From: Procambarus clarkii | Lineage: Eukaryota > Arthropoda > Malacostraca > Decapoda > Cambaridae | Assembly (NCBI RefSeq): GCF_040958095.1 | Contig: NC_091216.1 | Span: forward strand, 6,410,069-6,474,068 | DNA: 64,000 nt | Reading direction: 5' to 3' | Part shown: piece after piece, positions 1 through 9,719 of the stretch | How positions within the stretch are numbered: the stretch's first letter is position 1 | How the letters are laid out: each line of letters begins with the position of its first letter | Translations under genes and position numbers: made by a program | Notes under the pieces: generated by a model | The model's database searches: none | The model's input: only the letters and a program-made list of their open reading frames with translations | Told to the model about the DNA's origin: nothing

Positions 1-221
1 CCTCTCCTCTCTCCCTTCCGCCTCTCTCTCCATGTCCTCCCCTTCTAATTTCTTTTCACTTCAGTGGAAGGGTCGGATCCCCCCCCCACTCTCCCTTTAT
101 CACTTCCTTTCTCTCTCTCTCTCTCTTTCTCTCTCTCTTCCTCTCTCTCTCTCCCTCACCCATCCCGCTCTGCCCTCCTGACAAATCCTATCACGGCACA
201 ACTATAGGAACAGGGTCAAGC

Positions 222-1010
222 ATGGCAGCCAGAGGTACCAGGGGAACAGGGAAGAGCCAAGGTGACGAAATGAAGGATATGTTCGCCCAGTTTCTGGAGG
301 ACATCAAGAGTGAGATGCAGGAAATGAAATAGAGCCCTCAAAGAGAATGGTATCGAGGCTGAGAATCACAAAACCATCCAGGGAGAAGGTGGTAATAGTT
401 TTTTGGATGAGAATGCCACAATAAAAGCAACATTTGCGGAAATACTAAAAAAAATAACTCTGAAGTTATGACTGCAGTGATGGAGGTGGCCATGAAAGCA
501 GCCACCTCACAGGAGGCAGCATGCTCCACTAGCCAACTGCTGGAAAGGAACAGATCAGTGATTGCTGTGGGTATTAAAGAGCAGGAAGGCTCTAATAGGA
601 CAGAGTGGAATGACAAGGACAAAGCAGCAGTGAATGAAGTACTAAAGGCACTAGACATGGAAGGGGCTGAGCATAGCATTGAGAAGGTTTTCAGGCTAGG
701 CTGGTACAACAAAGACCGATACCGAATGATAAAGATAGTGTTTGCAAACGAGAGCACAAAGGAGAAGATCCTATCAAGGAAGAGCTCCCTGAAAAACGTG
801 GGAAAATTCAAAAATGTATTCCTCCAGAGAGACATGACAAGGTAGGAGAGAGCCGTGGCGGCAGAAGCAAGGAAAAGGCGCAGGGCGATAGGGGAAAACC
901 AGGAAGTCACAGCTCCCAACACAACACCCCCAGAGGCGAGGGGGGAACCCACAACCAGCTACCCAGTAACACCAGAAGGGAGGACAACCCCGCCTCCCTC
1001 CTCTGCATAG
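222..1010 (+). pseudogene. LINE copy A ORF1 (RNA-binding chaperone-type protein), broken
   Basis: The frame opens at ATG 222 and stops at 330-332. A +1 frame then carries on to about 455, and a third frame from 468 to 846. A poly-A run at about 448-455 is a likely slippage site for the second shift. After the TAG at 844-846 the same frame continues, basic then proline-rich, to a stop at 1008-1010. The central part (about 560-840: RSVIAVGIKE, then KVFRLGW, then IKIVFAN) resembles the RRM-like domain of LINE ORF1 proteins, which bind the element RNA. Two frameshifts and one internal stop make this a pseudogene. Function is inferred from position and pattern. Confidence 0.65.
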
Positions 1011-1251
1011 AAACCCCCCCTACCCCATACCCTCCCTGCCCGCACTCAAATGTTCAGCCAAATCTCCCTCCCCCCACACCCAATCCCCACCCTTCTACCC
1101 CTCCCCTCCTCCCGAGTCCTCCCTCCCCAGCCCCTTTCCTTCCCGTCCTCCCTACCCTTTCACCCCATACCCTCCCCCTTCACTGGATCCCCCGCCCCTC
1201 ATCCCAGTATCCTCTGAGACCCTGTTATCCACCTCACAGGTCCTCACACCC

Positions 1252-4156
1252 ATGGAACAGCCTCCCCCACCAGCAGAACACTCACCAAGGAGGCGATTTG
1301 AGAAGGGACAGAAGAAAGTGAGCCTCAAAGCGATGTACACTAACATAGATGGAATTACAAATAAAGCAAATGAGCTTGGAGAACTGGTACTAAAGGAAAA
1401 CCCAGACATAATAGCCCTCACAGAAACAAAGATCACGAAAACGATAACAAACGCAGTGTTCCCACAGGACTATTATGTTATGAGGAAAGAGAGGGAAGGA
1501 TGAGGTGGGGGTGGTGTAGCTCTGCTGGTAAGAAAAGGCTGGGATGTTGAGGAGATTGATATTCAGGGCTGTGAAGGTTTCAGTGACTACATAGCAGGTA
1601 CTGTAACAAATGGAGGGAAAAAAATTATAGTTGTAGTCATATATAATCCACCACCAAATGACAGAAGACCTAGACAGAAATATGATAGAAACAACATGGC
1701 CACCATTAACATAGTTGAAAGAGCAGCTTCTGTTGCTAGCAGGAATGGATCTGAACTACAAATTATGGGAGACTTCAACCATGGGAAGATAGATTGGAAG
1801 AACAGAGACCCGCATGGAGGACCAGAAACATGGAGAGCTAAGCTGCTGGACGTGGCAACAAGAAACATTCTAAGCCAGAACATCAAAGAACCAACAAGAA
1901 TGAGAGGAGAAGATGAACCAGCAATGCTTGATTTGATATTTACCCTAAATGAGTGGGATATAAGGGAAGTTAAGATGGAAGCGCCCTTGGGAATGAGTGA
2001 CCACAGTGTATAACTTTGAGTACCTGGTAGAGCTAGGACTTATCTCCCCCAAAAAAGAACTAGGAATCAAAAGGCTGGCATACCGAAAGGGGAATTATGA
2101 ACAGATGAGAAGTTTCCTAAGTGAAATACCTTGGGACACAGACCTCAGAGATAAGTCTGTACAGGGTATGATGGACTATGTTACCCAAAAGTGTCAGGAG
2201 GCAGTAAACAGGTTCATCCTGGCCCAAAGGGAAAAATCCGAGAAGCAACAGATGAATCCATGGTATAATAGGGCATGTATGGAAGCGAAGAAACTGAACA
2301 AAAGGGCGTGGAGGAACTTCAGGAATAACAGAACACCAGAAAGCAGAGAGAGATACCAGAGAACCAGGAATGAGTACGTCAGGGTGAGAAGAGAAGCAGA
2401 GAAAAGTTTTGAAAATGATATAGCAAACACAGCCAAGACCGAACCAAAGCTACTAAACAGTCACATCAGAAGGAAAACAACAGTGAAAGAACAGGTATTG
2501 AAACTTCGAACAGGCGAGGACAGGTATACAGAGAATGACAGAGAGGTGTGTGAAGAACTCAACAAGAGGTTCCAGGAGGTCTTCACAATAGAACAAGGTG
2601 AGGTCACTGTGCTAGGAGAAATGGAGGTAAACCAGGCGGCCTTGGAAGAGTTCGAAATTACGAGAGAGGACATCAAGAGACACCTGCTGGATCTGGATGT
2701 TAGAAAGGCTGTTGGTCCAGATGGGATCTCACCATGGGTACTGAAAGAGTGTGCAGAGGCACTTTGCTTGCCACTCTCCATAGTGTATAGTACGTCACTG
2801 GAGACGGGAGACCTACCAGAAATATGGAAGACAGCGAATGTGGTCCCAATATACAAAAAAGGCGACAGGCAAGAGGCACTGAACTACAGGCCAGTGTCCT
2901 CGACTTGTATACCATGCAAGGTGATGGAGAAGATCGTGAGAAAAAACCTGGTAACACATCTGGAGAGAAGGGACTTCGTGACAAATCGCTAACATGGGTT
3001 CAGGGAGGGTAAATCTTGCCTTACAGGCTTGATAGAATTCTACGATCAGGTGACAAAGATTAAGCAAGAAAGAGAGGGCTGGGCGGACTGCATTTTCTTG
3101 GATTGTTGGAAAGCCTTTGACACAGTACCGCATAAGAGGCTGGTACATAAGCTGGAGAGACAGGCAGGTGTAGCTGGTAAGGTGCTCCAATGGATAAGGA
3201 AGTATCTAAGCAATAGGAAGCAGAGAGTTACGGTGAGGGGTGAGACCTCCGATTGGCGTGAAGTTACCAGTGGAGTCCCACAGGGCTCTGTACTCGGTCC
3301 TATCTTGTTTCTGATATATGTAAATGATCTCCCGGAGGGTATCGATTCATTTCTCTCAATGTTTGCGGACGATGCTAAAATTATGAGAAGGATTAAAACA
3401 GAAGAGGACTGTTTGAGGCTTCAAGAAGACCTAGACAAGCTGAAGGAATGGTCGAACAAATGGTTGTTAGAGTTTAACCCAACCAAATGTAATGTAATGA
3501 AGATAGGTGTAGGGAGCAGGAGGCCAGATACAAGGTATCATCTGGGAGAGGAAATTCTTCAGGAGTCAGAGAAGGAAAAAGACTTGGGGGTTGATATCAC
3601 GCCAGACCTGTCTCCAGCAGCACATATCAAGAGGATAACATCAGCGGCATATGCCAGGCTGGCCAACATACGAACGGCATTCAGAAACTTGTGTAAAGAA
3701 TCATTCAGAACTTTGTATACCACATATGTCAGGCCAATCTTGGAGTATGCAGCCCCAGCATGGAGTCCATATCTAGTCAAGGATAAGACTAAACTGGAAA
3801 AGGTTCAAAGGTTTGCCACCAGACTACTACCCGAGCTGAGAGGTATGAGCTACGAGGAGAGACTACGGGAATTAAACCTCACTTCGCTGGAAGACAGAAG
3901 AGTTAGAGGGGACATGATCACTACATTCAAGATTCTGAAGGGAATTGATAGGGTAGATAAAGATAGTCTATTTAACACAAGGGGAACACGCACAAGGGGA
4001 CACAGGTGGAAACTGAGTGCCCAAACGAGCCACAGAGATATTAGAAAGAACTTTTTTAGTGTCAAAGTGGTTGACAAATGGAATGCATTAGGAAGTGATG
4101 TGGAGGAGGCTGACTCCATACACAGTTTCAAGTGTAGATATGATAGAGCCCGATAG
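1252..4156 (+). pseudogene. LINE copy A ORF2: AP endonuclease + reverse transcriptase, broken
   Basis: From ATG 1252, the N-terminal half is an apurinic-type endonuclease (MYTNIDGI start, LTETK at about 1411, MGDFN at about 1768, SDH near 1995), interrupted by TGA at 1501-1503. Around 1993-2013 the frame shifts to the one used by the rest of the protein (1997-4156). That part is reverse transcriptase: the GPDGISPW block (~2715), the LNYRPVS block (~2880, one residue varied), FLDCWKAFD (~3093), SGVPQGSVLGP (~3270) and catalytic FADDAK (~3364). TAA at 2990-2992 sits in the usual RQHGFR block, where CAA is expected. The enzyme would nick target DNA and copy element RNA there. Only three lesions in 2.9 kb suggest fairly recent death. 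Confidence 0.85.
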
Positions 4157-4256
4157 GCTCAGGAATCTGTACACCTGTTGATTGACGGTTGAGAGGCGGG
4201 ACCAAAGAGCCAGAGCTCAACCCCCGCAAACACAACAAGGTGAGTAGAACTAGGTG

Positions 4257-4287
4257 AGTACACACACACGCACACACACACACACAC
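4257..4287 (+). repeat. (CA)n microsatellite at LINE 3' end
   Basis: An alternating CA tract with one CG interruption directly follows the LINE tail. LINE and SINE copies here end in the same GTGAGTACA-type sequence, so the microsatellite probably grew from the element's own 3' tail. Confidence 0.85.
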
Positions 4288-4563
4288 GGCCGGCCGAGCG
4301 GACAGCACGCTGGACACGTGATCCTGTGGTGCCGGGTTCGATCCCGGGCACTGAAGGGAAACAATGGGAAGAGTTTCTTTCACCCTATGCCCCTGTTACC
4401 TAGCAGTAAATAAGTACCTGGGAGTTAGTCAGCTGTCACGGGCTGCTTCCTGGTGTGTGAGTGTGGGGGGGGGGAGGTACTACAAACGGTTGATTGACAG
4501 TTGAGAGGCGGGCCAAAAGAGCAGAGCTCAATCTCCGCAAGCACAACTAGGTGAATACAAACA
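4288..4563 (+). mobile_element. tRNA-derived SINE with a LINE-type 3' tail
   Basis: The head (4288-4350) looks like a tRNA: an A-box-like CGGCCGAGCGGACAGC and a B box GGTTCGATCC at 4335-4344, which together form an internal RNA polymerase III promoter. The body (4351-4488, with CACCCTATGCCCCTGTTACC) is shared with the minus-strand SINE at 35531-35778. The last ~70 bases (4489-4559) match the 3' UTR of LINE copy A (4178-4256), including GATTGAC, GAGAGGCGGG and the terminal ACTAGGTGA-type end. This indicates a SINE copied by that LINE's reverse transcriptase. Confidence 0.85.
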
Positions 4564-4805
4564 CTCACGTTGTTGACGATCTAATCATTTACACCTATTT
4601 TAGACTGGCACGACCCTACTCATCAAACTCTGCGCGCCTGTATGAGTATTAAGTAGTTGCCCTCAGTCACTCACATATAGTTGTCCAATGGTTCCCAGTC
4701 TTGATCTGAAGTTCTGTGTTGCACTTCGGGTCCTCATTAAACAAAGTCAACACTGGACCAGTTCTCTCTGCTCCATATATGAGGAGATTGTGAGGACCCC
4801 GAGTG
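4564..4805. other. Unique-looking spacer
   Basis: No gene, RNA or repeat structure seen between the SINE and the 30-bp tandem array. Confidence 0.5.
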
Positions 4806-5143
4806 TGAGTCTTTGCTGGAAGGTCCCAGGAGTGTACAGGTTCTGCTGGAAGATCCCTGGAGTGTAAATGTTCTGCTGGAAGGTCCCTGGAGTGTAAAGG
4901 TTCTGCTGGAAGGTCCCTGGAGTGTAAAGGTTCTGCTGGAAGGTCCCTGGAGTGTAAAGGTTCTGCTGGAAGGTCCCTGGAGTGTATAGGTTCTGTTGGA
5001 AGGTCCCTGGAGTGTATAGGTTCTGCTGGAAGGTCCCTGGAGTGTACAGGTTCTGCTGGAAGGTCCCTGGAGTGTAAAGGTTCTGCTGGAAGGTCCCTGG
5101 AGTGTATAGGTATTGCTAGAAGGTCCCTGGAGTGTGCAGGTAA
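4806..5143. repeat. 30-bp tandem repeat, about 11 copies
   Basis: The unit contains GGTTCTGCTGGAAGGTCCC followed by TGGAGTGTA. Copies are nearly identical apart from one or two substitutions. Because 30 is a multiple of three, the minus strand reads as a 10-residue peptide repeat (TLQGPSSRTF). I see no other sign of coding. Confidence 0.95.
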
Positions 5144-5411
5144 CCCACGTCTCGTTTAGCACAGTTGCTTCATTCTTTACTAATTGACAAAAATATTTAA
5201 ATATAAGCTGTCTAATTCCATCCCGTCTTCCTAATAGTACGTCGCATTTTGACGTATACTTTATCAAAGGCCAAAGACTGTCGTACTGGAAAATGGCAGC
5301 GGCTGCCGCAAATAACATAATGTCCAGTTTTGAGTTCATGGGTTTTCTGGTAGGATAGGCACTTTAGCACGACGGTTTCTTGACGTTAGTAACGCTCGCG
5401 AGAACGGCTGT
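5144..5411. other. Unique-looking spacer
   Basis: Mostly non-repetitive. No supported gene. Confidence 0.4.
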
Positions 5412-5554
5412 GTATTTACCAAGCTACAACAGTACATGTAGTATTTACCAGGTACCAGCAGTATATGTAGTATTTACCAAGCACCAACAGCATGTAGCAT
5501 TTTCCGAGCTCCAACAGTATATGTAGTATTTACCAAGCTTCACCAGTACATGTA
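5412..5554. repeat. 29-bp tandem repeat, five copies
   Basis: Five units beginning GTATTTACCAAGC (one GCATTTTCC variant) and ending ACATGTA or ATATGTA. The third unit is two bases short. Confidence 0.85.
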
Positions 5555-5642
5555 GTAGATAATGGTTTGTATCTTGTATTTTTTACCAGCCATGAGGACT
5601 TTCCTTCCTCTTGTACAGTGTTCCCAAAATTTCCCGAGGTTG

Positions 5643-6778
5643 CAGGTGGCCCTCCACAGTCGCCCTCAGACACCTGCCCCTCCACAGTCGCCCTCAGACA
5701 CCTGCCCCTCCACAGTCGCCCTCAGACACCTGCCCCTCCACAGTCGACCTCAGACACCTGCCCCTCCACAGTCGCCCTCAGACACCTGCCCCTCCACAGT
5801 CGCCCTCAGACACCTGCCCCTCCACAGTCGACCTCAGACACCTGCCCCTCCACAGTCGCCCTCAGACACCTGCCCCTCCACAGTCGCCCTCAGACACCTG
5901 CCCCTCCACAGTCGACCTCAGACACCTGCCCCTCCACAGTCGCCCTCAGACACCTGCCCCTCCACAGTCGCCCTCAGACACCTGCCCCTCCACAGTCGCC
6001 CTCAGACACCTGCCCCTCCACAGTCGCCCTCAGACACCTGCCCCTCTACAGTCGACCTCAGACACCTGCCCCTCCACAGTCGCCCTCAGACACCTGCCCC
6101 TCCACAGTCGACCTCAGACACCTGCCCCTCCACAGTCGCCCTCAGACACCTGCCCCTCCACAGTCGCCCTCAGACACCTGCCCCTCCACAGTCGACCTCA
6201 GACACCTGCCCCTCCACAGTCGCCCTCAGACACCTGCCCCTCCACAGTCGCCCTTAGACACCTGCCCCTCCACAGTCGCCCTCAGACACCTGCCCCTCCA
6301 CAGTCGCCCTCAGACACCTGCCCCTTCACAGTCGCCCTCAGACACCTGCCCCTCCACAGTCGCCCTCAGACACCTGCCCCTCCACAGTCGCCCACAGACA
6401 CCTGCCCCTCCACAGTCGCCCTCAGACACCTGCCCCTCCACAGTCGCCCTTAGACACCTGCCCCTCCACAGTCGCCCTCAGACACCTGCCCCCCCACAGT
6501 CGCCCTCAGACACCTGCCCCTCCACAGTCGCCCTCAGACACCTGCCCCTCCACAGTCGCCCTCAGACACCTGCCCCTCCACAGTCGCCCTCAGACACCTG
6601 CCCCTCCACAGTCGCCCTCAGACACCTGCCCCTCCACAGTCGCCCTCAGACACCTGCCCCTCCACAGTCGCCCTCAGACACCTGCCCCTCCACAGTCGCC
6701 CTCAGACACCTGCCCCTTCACAGTCGCCCTCAGACACCTGCCCCTCCACAGTCGCCCTCAGACACCTGCCCCTCCACA
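5643..6778. repeat. 28-bp minisatellite, about 40 copies
   Basis: The unit is built on CACAGTCGCCCTCAGACACC plus TGCCCCTC. Scattered variants are GTCGAC, CTTCAC and CCCTTAGAC. The unit has no stop in any plus frame. As 28 is not divisible by three, each plus frame cycles through the same three peptide phases every 84 bases, giving three overlapping long open frames. These are by-products of the repeat, not genes. Confidence 0.97.
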
Positions 6779-7186
6779 AGTAACAATAGTGTATTAATAA
6801 TAATGACATTGATGAAGGTGAAGGATCCAATATAAGTGTGTATTATAACCCAAGTTATCCCATGTATCCTACAGCAGAAATTGACATTTCAGACTGAAAC
6901 TGAGGAATACATAGTGACAATTGTATACTGCACCTTGAGAAACGATGTAGGTTACATACGATTGTGTTTTGTTTTAATTCACTAACACATATATTGAGTC
7001 TTTCCTTCACCTCCATGCATGCCCCAGGACATGGTAGAAAGTTTCTACAATGGTATTAACAACATTGATGATGACTGACTATTCTTATTGTAACAAAAAT
7101 AAAAGTTATGTCATTACTAACAAAAATATACTAATAAAAGTGAATGCTTGTTAATAAGTAAACATGTATTTCAGCCATAGGTTAGA
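6779..7186. other. AT-rich spacer between two minisatellites
   Basis: No gene or repeat recognised. Base composition is AT-rich, unlike the arrays on both sides. Confidence 0.5.
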
Positions 7187-9605
7187 GCCGCTAGTAAGGT
7201 TACAGTCACTAGTAAGGTTACAGTCGCTAGTAAGGTTACAGTCACTAGTAAGGTTACAGTCGCTAGTAAGGTTACAGTCACTAGTAAGGTTACAGTCGCT
7301 AGTAAGGTTACAGTCGCTAGTAAGGTTACAGTCGCTAGTAAGGTTACAGTCACTAGTAAGGTTACAGTCGCTAGTAAGGTTACAGTCGCTAGTAAGGTTA
7401 CGTCACTAGTAAGGTTACAGTCGCTAGTAAGGTTACGTCACTAGTAAGATTACAGTCACTAGTAAGGTTACAGTCTCTAGTAAGGTTACAGTCGCTAGTA
7501 AGGTTACAGTCGCTAGTAAGGTTACAGTCTCTAGTAAGGTTACAGTCGCTAGTAAGGTTACAGTCGCTAGTAAGGTTACAGTCGCTAGTAAGGTTACAGT
7601 CGCTAGTAAGGTTACAGTCGCTAGTAAGGATACAGTCGCTAGAAAGGTTAGTCACTAGTAAGGTTACAGTCGCTAGTAAGGTTACAGTCGCTAGTAAGGT
7701 TACAGTCACTAGTAAGGTTACAGTCGCTAGTAAGGTTACAGTCACTAGTAAGGTTACAGTCGCTAGTAAGGTTACAGTCGCTAGTAAGGTTACAGTCACT
7801 AGTAAGGTTACAGTCGCTAGTAAGGTTACAGTCGCTAGTAAGGTTACGTCACTAGTAAGGTTACAGTCGCTAGTAAGGTTACGTCACTAGTAAGGTTACA
7901 GTCACTAGTAAGGTTACAGTCTCTAGTAAGGTTACAGTCGCTCGCAAGGTTACAGTCTCTATTAAGGTTACAGTCTCTAGTAAGGTTACAGTCGCTAGTA
8001 AAGTTACAGTCGCTAGTAAGGTTACAGTCTCTATTAAGGTTACAGTCACTAGTAAGGTTACAGTCGCTAGTAAGGTTACGTCACTAGTAAGGTTACAGTC
8101 GCTAGTAAGGTTACAGTCTCTATTAAGGTTACAGTCACTAGTAAGGTTACAGTCGCTCGTAAGGTTACAGTCTCTATTAAGGTTACAGTCTCTAGTAAGG
8201 TTACAGTCGCTAGTAAGGTTACAGTCACTAGTAAGGTTACAGTCTCTATTAAGGTTACAGTCACTAGTAAGGTTACAGTCACTAGTAAGGTTACAGTCTC
8301 TAGTAAGGTTACAGTCACTAGTAAGGTTACAGTCGCTTGTAAGGTTACAGTCACTAGTAAGGTTACAGTCTCTAGTAAGGTTACAGTCGCTAGTAAGGTT
8401 ACAGTCGCTAATAAGGTTACAGTCTCTAGTAAGGTTACAGTCACTAGTAAGGTTACAGTCGCTAGTAAGGTTACTGTCTCTATTAAGGTTACAGTCGCTA
8501 GTAAGGTTACAGTCACTAGTAAGGTTACAGTCTCTAGTAAGGTTACAGTCACTAGTAAGGTTACAGTCACTAGTAAGGTTACAGTCGCTAGTAAGGTTAC
8601 AGTCGCTAGTAAGGTTACAGTCTCTAGTAAGGTTACAGTCGCTAGTAAGGTTACAGTCGCTAGTAAGGTTACAGTCTCTATTAAGGTTACAGTCACTAGT
8701 AAGGTTACAGTCGCTAGTAAGGTTACAGTTGCTAGTAAGGTTACAGTCTCTAGTAAGGTTACAGTCACTAGTAAGGTTACAGTCGCTAGTAAGGTTACAG
8801 TTACTAGTAAGGTTACAGGCTCTAGTAAGGTTACAGTCACTAGTAAGGTTACAGTCGCTAGTAAGGTTACAGTCGCTAGTAAGGTTACAGTTGCTAGTAA
8901 GGTTACAGTCTCTAGTAAGGTTACAGTCGCTAGTAAGGATACAGTCGCTAGTAAGGTTACAGTCGCTAGTAAGGTTACAGTCACTAGTAAGGTTACAGTC
9001 ACTAGTAAGGTTACAGTCACTAGTAAGGTTACAGTCGCTAGAAAGGTTACAGTCACTAGTAAGGTTACAGTCGCTAGTAAGGTTACAGTCGCTAGTAAGG
9101 TTACAGTCGCTAGTAAGGTTACAGTCACTAGTAAGGTTACAGTCACTAGTAAGGTTACAGTCACTAGTAAGGTTACAGTCGCTAGTAAGGTTACAGTCGC
9201 TAGTAAGGTTACAGTCACTAGTAAGGTTACAGTCACAAGTAAGGTTAAAGTCGCTAGTAAGGTTACAGTCGCTAGTAAGGTTACAGTCTCTAGTAATGTT
9301 ACAGTCACTAGTAAGGTTACAGTCGCTAGTAAGGTTACAGTCGCTAGTAAGGTTACAGTCACTAGTAAGGTTACAGGCTCTAGTAAGGTTACAGTCACTA
9401 GTAAGGTTACAGTCACTAGTAAGGTTACAGTCACTAGTAAGGTTACAGTCACTAGTAAGGTTACAGTCGCTAGTAAGGTTACAGTCGCTGGTAAGGTTAC
9501 AGTCATTAGTAAGGTTACAGTCACTAGTAAGGTTACAGTCGCTAGTAAGGTTACAGTCGCTGGTAAGGTTACAGTCGCTGGTAATGTTACAGTCATTAGT
9601 AAGGT
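7187..9605. repeat. 18-bp minisatellite, about 134 copies
   Basis: The unit is AGTAAGGTTACAGTCGCT. Its variable triplet is mostly CGC, CAC or CTC, with rarer ATT and AGG-type changes. Several units (about 7399, 7432, 7835, 7880, 8075) read GGTTACGTCAC and are one base short, which shifts the frame. Because 18 is a multiple of three, long frames of 6-residue peptides (LVRLQS on plus; NLTSDC and VTLLAT on minus) arise. The mix of variants and lack of any gene context argue against coding. Confidence 0.97.
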
Positions 9606-9719
9606 ATTCACGTGACAATTTAAGTTCAGATAACAGTGCAATTATGTATATTCATAACACTATAATCTTGTTTATTACTTAGTAATTATATAATTGACAT
9701 CGTTGTAACATCTATCGCT
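9606..9719. other. Short AT-rich spacer
   Basis: Separates the 18-bp array from the 28-bp pyrimidine satellite. Nothing recognised in it. Confidence 0.4.

Larger units (their letters stand above)
1..4262 (+). mobile_element. CR1-like (Jockey-group) LINE, copy A, near full length, inactive
   Basis: A non-LTR retrotransposon with a CT-rich leader (1-180), a broken ORF1 (222-1010), a broken ORF2 with endonuclease and reverse transcriptase (1252-4156), and a 3' UTR that ends in a (GTAGTA/CA)-type tail running into a CA microsatellite. The 3' UTR segment 4178-4256 recurs at the ends of copies B (31388-31457) and C (47580-47650, minus strand), which fixes the element's 3' end. The 5' end may lie before base 1. 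The C-terminal region (RGDMITTFKIL, then TRGH) is typical of CR1/L2-type LINEs. The clade name is from recognition of the protein, not a tree. Confidence 0.85.

Noticed and set aside
4288..4355. Possible tRNA gene (B box and cloverleaf-like head)
   Set aside because: It has a tRNA-derived head but is followed by the SINE body and LINE tail, with a poor acceptor stem. It is a SINE, not a working tRNA.
5562..6835. Long plus-strand open frames (up to 422 codons) of proline/serine/threonine repeats, resembling a mucin-like protein
   Set aside because: All three plus frames are open at once because of the 28-bp unit. There is no promoter or exon context and the ends coincide with the array.
7187..9605. 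CRISPR-like regular repeat array
   Set aside because: No unique spacers: units abut directly. The surrounding elements are eukaryotic.
7398..9682. Open frames of up to 579 codons on both strands (NLTSDC, VTLLAT, LVRLQS repeats)
   Set aside because: They are translation of the 18-bp satellite in several frames and both strands, with one-base-short units breaking frame.
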